Below, piece after piece: positions 58,607-64,000 of a stretch of 64,000 nt of DNA. This DNA is from Aurelia coerulea. Taxonomy: Eukaryota; Cnidaria; Scyphozoa; Semaeostomeae; Ulmaridae. Position numbers and translations under genes: made by a program. Under the pieces are notes generated by a model. It searched no databases, was not told the origin of the DNA, and saw only the letters and a program-made list of their open reading frames with translations. The stretch covers positions 6,176,501 through 6,240,500 of the forward strand of contig CM076958.1 of assembly GCA_039566865.1 (NCBI GenBank), given 5' to 3'. Position 1 is the stretch's first letter; each line of letters begins with the position of its first letter.

Positions 58607-60436
58607 CTACAGTAATACAAGAGCAACGATTTTAGAATAAAACATATCGCTATTTAACTCTTGACAGCTTCAATAAAAGTTGACAACATTTGATTTGCAG
58701 TCTCTCATTTAAGGATGAATACATTGATAGGTCTTTTTCGGAGCCATTTCAAAATGATCCAAGTTCTACCAAAGAAGTTTGTTTTGTTTTGTCTTACTAC
58801 GTGCTTGTTTGTTGCAGAATTACTTACTTCTTGGCCTCGTTTGCGCCGGCTACAGCAGCTCTGGTGACTATCTCACAGTAAACATTTTAATCATTAATAT
58901 TGATCGATTGGATAGAAAGCTCGAGAAAGCAAAATATCGAATCAAATATTAATGTGTGGGTTTATGGAAAGAACTGCCACCTAACAAGACATACTTTGCC
59001 TTGTTACAGGGAGGTGAAAAGACCTAGTAAGGTCTCAAATGCGCAAAAGATGCTTTCATATCAGTTGGAAGATGTGTGCAAGCATAACGACTGCACGTAC
59101 GGTTAACTACATAGTAATACCCTATTGGTACTTCATCCTAAGGGTATAGGAGCTTCTCCGAGGAGAGATGCGTGTCAAACTGACAGTGTAAGTAGTGGTC
59201 TGAGAACTAGCCAAGAACTAGCCAAGAAGTAAAATCCATGATCTTCTCAACAGAAAGTGGAATCACAGCACTTATGTCATCCGAAGGCTTTTCAAGCGAT
59301 TTAAAACTTTTTTCTGCAAGGTTAGAGAAAAATTCATTTTTAGTAACTGGTGCCAGCTTTATAACGGGATGTGCGAAAAATAGCGCGGAAAGTTTCCCCT
59401 TTGATGATTACCAGAAAATATTCGCAAACCTATTCGCAAAAGATTTATTGTAAAAAGCAAAATTGGTTGAAATCAAGGTAACCGTTCAATACTGATTCAA
59501 AACGGGTTCTTTGAAAAAACTGCAAGCAAATCGTACTTTTCATTCGTTGAATAACGAGTAATATTATGTTCTTCCTTTAAGGAAATGAAAACAGACCATT
59601 CATAACATGTAAGCAGATGAGACGCAGTTTAGTCTTTTCGTCGTCGGAGACTATTTTCTCCTTGTCTTTGGTATTTGTACTGAGGAAGAGCCTTCGCGAA
59701 ATCTAATCACGCATGTAGCCGCATCATAACAAACATTCACTCTCACAAAATCATCCGTGGATAGCTATCACCAAGAAGTATCTTTCAACTCACAAGTTTA
59801 CTGACTGGCAGCTAAAAATAGGCAAAGCCTTATAAAAAGCCAAAAAGCTAACTACCAAATTCCCTCCGGTGAACAACCCCTATCTAATGAGCGCCCCCAT
59901 TGAGAAAATATGCTAAATGGACCTTTTTTGATAAAAACGGCTCATTTTGACACAGATGGCTCCAGAAGAATGCGTGTTATGATCATAAGTAGCCCCCTTT
60001 TATACCTCTTTTTAATGAGGACCCCATTCAGGGTTGAAAATAGAAAAGACAGCCATGAGCAATCATTAGAGACAATGCTCATTGGATTTGAAGCATTCTG
60101 TTGTCTTTCAAGCGACGACTACGGACATACCTCTGAATAGTTATTCAAAAACCGATGGTTAAATAAGGAACTCACTTCAAACAACATAGCAAACATGAAC
60201 CGGTAGCAGTGTCAGCTGAGTCACACAAATGAATAAACGACGCTCTGTGGGTTTTAGAGACGAATTCATGAATTATCTTGTTTTCGATACATGCAAATGA
60301 ATGAATAAATTCGAGCCTAATTTTTGATAACCTCATAAATATTTAAAGAAAAGTTGTCGGAGGAATCATTTATTGTTGACTCATGATCATTTTCAAGATT
60401 GAAGAGACATGCATATCTTGAAATCTCTGCAAGGTA
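58607..60436. other. Upstream intron, nothing firm
   Basis: I searched the minus strand for the kinase D-V-W-S-L-G, A-P-E and H-R-D-[IL]-K-x-x-N motifs and found none. A segment near 58827-58880 has a good donor and an open frame, but its protein does not look like a kinase (see rejected items). Confidence 0.4.
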
Positions 60437-61190
60437 CAGGGTGTCCGAAAAGAAACGTTCGACGTTTGAATAAATATTACAAAATAATGAAATAATGAAC
60501 AGGCTCCATGGCAGAATAACCATATTGCTGAGATTTTGAATTAATTTTAGACACCAGAAGCTAGGAAATCGGCTAAATATTCACAGAGTTCCGAGCTTTT
60601 GAAGTTCAAGTTTGTGCGAAAACTGAAACCAGACGCCCCTAAATTGCAGATTTCGTGAAAGTAGAATCACGCTTATTGAAAGCAAATCAAATGGAATTCA
60701 AAAAGCACTTTCGACAAATAAACTTCTCTAACAATGAATCAAGGTTATGGATGCTTGGAGGAAATTTGTTGAGAAAAATTTGCAGTGGCTCCGTCTCTCA
60801 TCGATTAAATTTTCATTCCATGCTCAGGATACTTGCAATCTTAGGTAAATTTTGGCAACGGTTACAAGAATTAAATTACTTTTGAAGTCCTATTTGGTTT
60901 GCTCTGATATCTACGAAAGGTAAAACATCGGACATTCCTCTTTTACCTCGATTTTGGGACGTCTATTTGAGAAAAACAAGTCGGTTAGGGGCGTCTGGTT
61001 TCAGCGTTCGTACAAACTTGAACCTCAAACGCTTGTAACTTTGTGAATTCTTAGCGGATTCGCAAGATTCTGGCGTCAAAAATTAATTTAAAATCTTAGG
61101 AACAGGGTTATCTAGCCAGGAGCCTGGTACAGTATATCATTATTTTTCAATATTTAATGAAACGTCCAACAATTTTTCTGAGACACCCTG
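60437..61190. mobile_element. TA-type MITE, 754 bp
   Basis: Ends CAGGGTGTCCGAAAAGAAAC and, inverted, CAGGGTGTCTCAGAAAAATT, flanked by TA (60435-60436, 61191-61192). Arms of about 250 bases are inverted copies (GAAACCAGACGCCCCTAA against TTAGGGGCGTCTGGTTTC). The core has no recognisable gene. Termini resemble the MITE at 47163. Confidence 0.85.
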
Positions 61191-61639
61191 TATAGAAAGA
61201 GGATTTCACTGAAGTGTACAACCAAATGTCCATACAATAGCTCAAAATAGGGCGTAGGTAAATTGAAGGACGAGTCTCTGTTCAAGAATGTACGGTTTGT
61301 AAACAATCCTGGCCTTAGCGACTACCAGTACAACTAAATGGCTAATCTAGGTCGGGTGTCATGTAATGAGTCACAATTCAATTCAGTACGTGTGGCCCAC
61401 TCAAGTTTATTATGTAATGATTCGCAGTTACTACGTGCCATAATTTAGTTCAAACATTGTGACATAGCGGTGGCTTACATAATTTTTCTCAAATTCTTGA
61501 AAAAGAAGAAAAACTCTAAATCTGAAAATATCGAACACTTCTGAAAATTCCAAAGGTAGAATTATAGCAAAACAGCTGAAGTTTCGTAGAAGTCATTCGG
61601 CTCAAAGAAATAGGTCTTTACCTTTTACACCAACCTTTT

Positions 61640-62244
61640 TAAAGATTTGGAACATATGCAGAAATGACTGGTACCTAAAGATTGACAGTGGGCAATATAC
61701 GTCGGTAACATTTATCGACTTAAAAAAAGCCTTTGACACCCTTGACACCGCAAATCAGGATAGTTTACTGAAAAAGATGGAACTCTATGGGGCGAGAAAC
61801 AAAGAGCTAAGCTGGTTTCAGTCCTACCTGTCGAACTAGCATATCGTTTTCAGCTACCTACATCCCTGTAATCAATGAAAGTGTAAACGAGGACCTCGAT
61901 AGTCTCAAAACGAGGTTTGTTGCGAAAAAGATGTCACTAAATGTTGCCAAAACCCAACGCTTAATCATTGGTAGCGAGTAAAAATTGAAAAATATTCAGC
62001 AAACTACGGCAGTAAAGCAATCTCTTGAAATAGGAAAGGAGACAATTTTGATGACTAAGGGCACTAAATACCTTGGGGTACACGTTGATCAACATTTGAG
62101 ATGGGGTGTACGGATAACAGATATGATTAAAGAGACCCCAAAGGCGTTAGGAATGCTGCGCGATTCTAAAAAAGTCAGTGCAGACAATGTATAAAAGTCT
62201 GATAGAGCCTTACTTTCGATATCTTTGCCCAGTTTGGGGGTATG
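61640..62244 (+). pseudogene. LINE reverse-transcriptase fragment, internally deleted
   Basis: WYLKIDSGQYTSVTFIDLKK then AFDTLDTANQDSLLKKMELY and NKELSWFQSYLSN give the RT fingers. The P-Q-G and Y-A-D-D blocks are deleted at about 61845. Then EDLDSLKTRFVAKKMSLNVA, KGTKYLGVHVDQHLRW and KSLIEPYFRYLCPVWG follow. The protein is cut at 62244 by another LINE tail; its continuation appears to be the sequence from 62473 on, which leads into the minisatellite. Confidence 0.75.
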
Positions 62245-62446
62245 ATGTTGCTAGCATGAACTCAAGGGATCTTTGTCATTTGTTATTATATGGGAACCCA
62301 AATGAAAGCACCTTTGCAAACAGAATCATCATAGAAGCAACTATTTCTTTCATCAAAACTTCTGGACGGTTTAATTAAACTTTCTGGAAAGCTGCAAATG
62401 CCACAGTAATTTGCATTAACTTGTTGTTTTTAAGTTTTAGATTGAT

Positions 62447-62472
<26 letters not shown>
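62245..62472 (+). mobile_element. 5'-truncated LINE tail with poly(A), nested
   Basis: Encodes only the last residues of the family of copy 1 (LCHLLLYGNPNE, then IIIEATISFIKTSGRFN and stop at 62378), followed by a short 3' UTR and an A tract of about 26 bases. The 14-base sequence AGTTTGGGGGTATG lies at 62231-62244 and again at 62473-62486, a clear target-site duplication. A young insertion into the LINE fragment to its left. Confidence 0.9.
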
Positions 62473-62477
<5 letters not shown>

Positions 62478-62507
62478 GGGGGTATGTGGAATCACGGCAA
62501 AAGACAA

Positions 62508-64000
62508 GCTACAAGAGCTACGAAAGCTACGAAAGCTACGAAAGCTACAAAAGCTACAAAAGCTACAAAAGCTACAAAAGCTACAAAAGCTACAAAAGCT
62601 ACGAAAGCTACAAAAGCTACAAAAGCTACAAAAGCTACAAAAGCTACAAAAGCTACAAAAGCTACAAAAGCTACAAAAGCTACAAAAGCTACAAAAGCTA
62701 CAAAAGCTACAAAAGCTACAAAAGCTACAAAAGCTACGAAAGCTACAAAAGCTACAAAAGCTACAAAAGCTACAAAAGCTACGAAAGCTACAAAAGCTAC
62801 GAAAGCTACAAAAGCTACAAAAGCTACGAAAGCTACAAAAGCTACAAAAGCTACAAAAGCTACAAAAGCTACAAAAGCTACGAAAGCTACGAAAGCTACA
62901 AAAGCTACAAAAGCTACAAAAGCTACAAAAGCTACAAAAGCTACGAAAGCTACAAAAGCTACAAAAGCTACGAAAGCTACAAAAGCTACGAAAGCTACGA
63001 AAGCTACAAAAGCTACAAAAGCTACAAAAGCTACGAAAGCTACAAAAGCTACAAAAGCTACGAAGCTACAAAAGCTACGAAAGCTACGAAAGCTACGAAA
63101 GCTACGAAAGCTACAAAAGCTACAAAAGCTACAAAAGCTACAAAAGCTACAAAAGCTACGAAAGCTACAAAAGCTACAAAAGCTACAAAAGCTACGAAAG
63201 CTACAAAAGCTACGAAAGCTACGAAAGCTACGAAAGCTACAAAAGCTACAAAAGCTACGAAAGCTACAAAAGCTACAAAAGCTACAAAAGCTACAAAAGC
63301 TACGAAAGCTACAAAAGCTACAAAAGCTACAAAAGCTACGAAAGCTACGAAAGCTACAAAAGCTACAAAAGCTACGAAAGCTACGAAAGCTACAAAAGCT
63401 ACAAAAGCTACGAAAGCTACAAAAGCTACGAAAACTACAAAAGCTACGAAAGCTACGAAAGCTACAAAAGCTACAAAAGCTACGAAGCTACAAAAGCTAC
63501 GAAAGCTACGAAAGCTACGAAAGCTACGGAAGCTACAAAAGCTACAAAAGCTACAAAAGCTACAAAAGCTACAAAAGCTACAAAAGCTACAAAAGCTACA
63601 AAAGCTACAAAAGCTACAAAAGCTACGAAAGCTACGAAAGCTACAAAAGCTACAAAAGCTACGAAAGCTACAAAAGCTACGAAAGCTACAAAAGCTACAA
63701 AAGCTACAAAAGCTACGAAAGCTACAAAAGCTACGAAAGCTACGAAAGCTACAAAAGCTACAAAAGCTACGAAAGCTACAAAAGCTACAAAAGCTACAAA
63801 AGCTACAAAAGCTACAAAAGCTACAAAAGCTACAAAAGCTACAAAAGCTACGAAAGCTACAAAAGCTACAAAAGCTACGAAAGCTACGAAAGCTACGAAA
63901 GCTACGAAAGCTACAAAAGCTACGAAAGCTACGAAAGCTACGAAAGCTACGAAAGCTACAAAAGCTACAAAAGCTACAAAAGCTACAAAAGCTACGAAAG
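62508..64000 (+). repeat. 9-bp minisatellite, (GCTACRAAA)n, at least 1.49 kb
   Basis: About 166 units that run off the right edge. Almost every unit is GCTACAAAA or GCTACGAAA, so variation is confined to one position, a CpG/CpA site. Two 8-base units (near 63060 and 63482) shift the phase, and single variants occur near 63434 and 63529. It starts directly after GGCAAAAGACAAGCTACAAG, whose translation AKDKLQ fits the LINE protein interrupted at 62244. No stop codon occurs in any of the three plus-strand phases of the array. Confidence 0.97.

Noticed and set aside
58827..58880. Possible extra myosin exon on the minus strand (IVTRAAVAGANEAKK) with a good donor AA|gtaagt and the right phase for the exon at 58541
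   Set aside because: The protein does not resemble the kinase segment expected before SPPPTV, and the acceptor side has no pyrimidine tract. Left out, though a transcript could prove me wrong.
62508..64000. CRISPR-like array
   Set aside because: Units are 9 bases with no spacers, in an animal intron context. It is a minisatellite.

Overview
The window is eukaryotic, from an animal genome. Its backbone is one split gene on the minus strand: a class III myosin (N-terminal Ser/Thr kinase joined to a myosin motor). I could place 22 exons between 58606 (kinase subdomain X) and 1958 (end of the actin-binding part of the motor). All junctions checked are phase-compatible and have GT/AG ends. The start of the kinase lies beyond the right edge, or in sequence I could not recognise. 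The converter, IQ motifs and tail lie beyond the left edge. Introns are long, so coding sequence is only about 2 kb of the 56.6 kb spanned.

The rest is intron sequence packed with mobile elements of many classes. The non-LTR elements are several CR1/L2-like families, an RTE-like fragment, an R2/NeSL-like endonuclease fragment, and a LINE remnant with a 2A-like peptide and a PHD-like finger. There are two Penelope-like (GIY-YIG) 3' parts. DNA elements include hAT-like MITEs with 8-bp duplications, TA-flanked palindromic MITEs, TTAA-flanked elements including a Kolobok-like one with a THAP exon, and a long foldback element with a 12-bp duplication. There are also tRNA- and 5S-derived SINE-like pieces. 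Kinase-fused myosin III together with this mixture suggests a marine invertebrate. A cnidarian is my best guess, but the sequence does not prove it.

Layout, left to right. 1-1660: LINE tail with an inverted same-family copy nested in it. 1958-5230: motor exons 22-20. 5.8-12.3 kb: a MITE and two LINEs, one nearly full length. 12.9-16.5 kb: hAT MITEs, SINE, exon 19, LINE remnant. 16.9-29.3 kb: exons 18-12 with two Penelope-like elements, an R2-like fragment and several TIR elements. 29.4-35.2 kb: TTAA elements, the larger Kolobok-like. 35.6-43.9 kb: exons 11-6 around a 2.4-kb foldback element. 44.9-47.8 kb: RTE and CR1-like fragments and a MITE. 48.4-58.6 kb: exons 5-1 with palindromic MITEs. 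60.4-64 kb: a MITE, a broken LINE with a second LINE tail nested in it, and a 9-bp minisatellite running off the edge.

The most interesting item is that minisatellite. It appears to have grown from the Lys-Leu-Gln codons of the LINE reverse-transcriptase C-terminal region. Its main variable base is a CpG.
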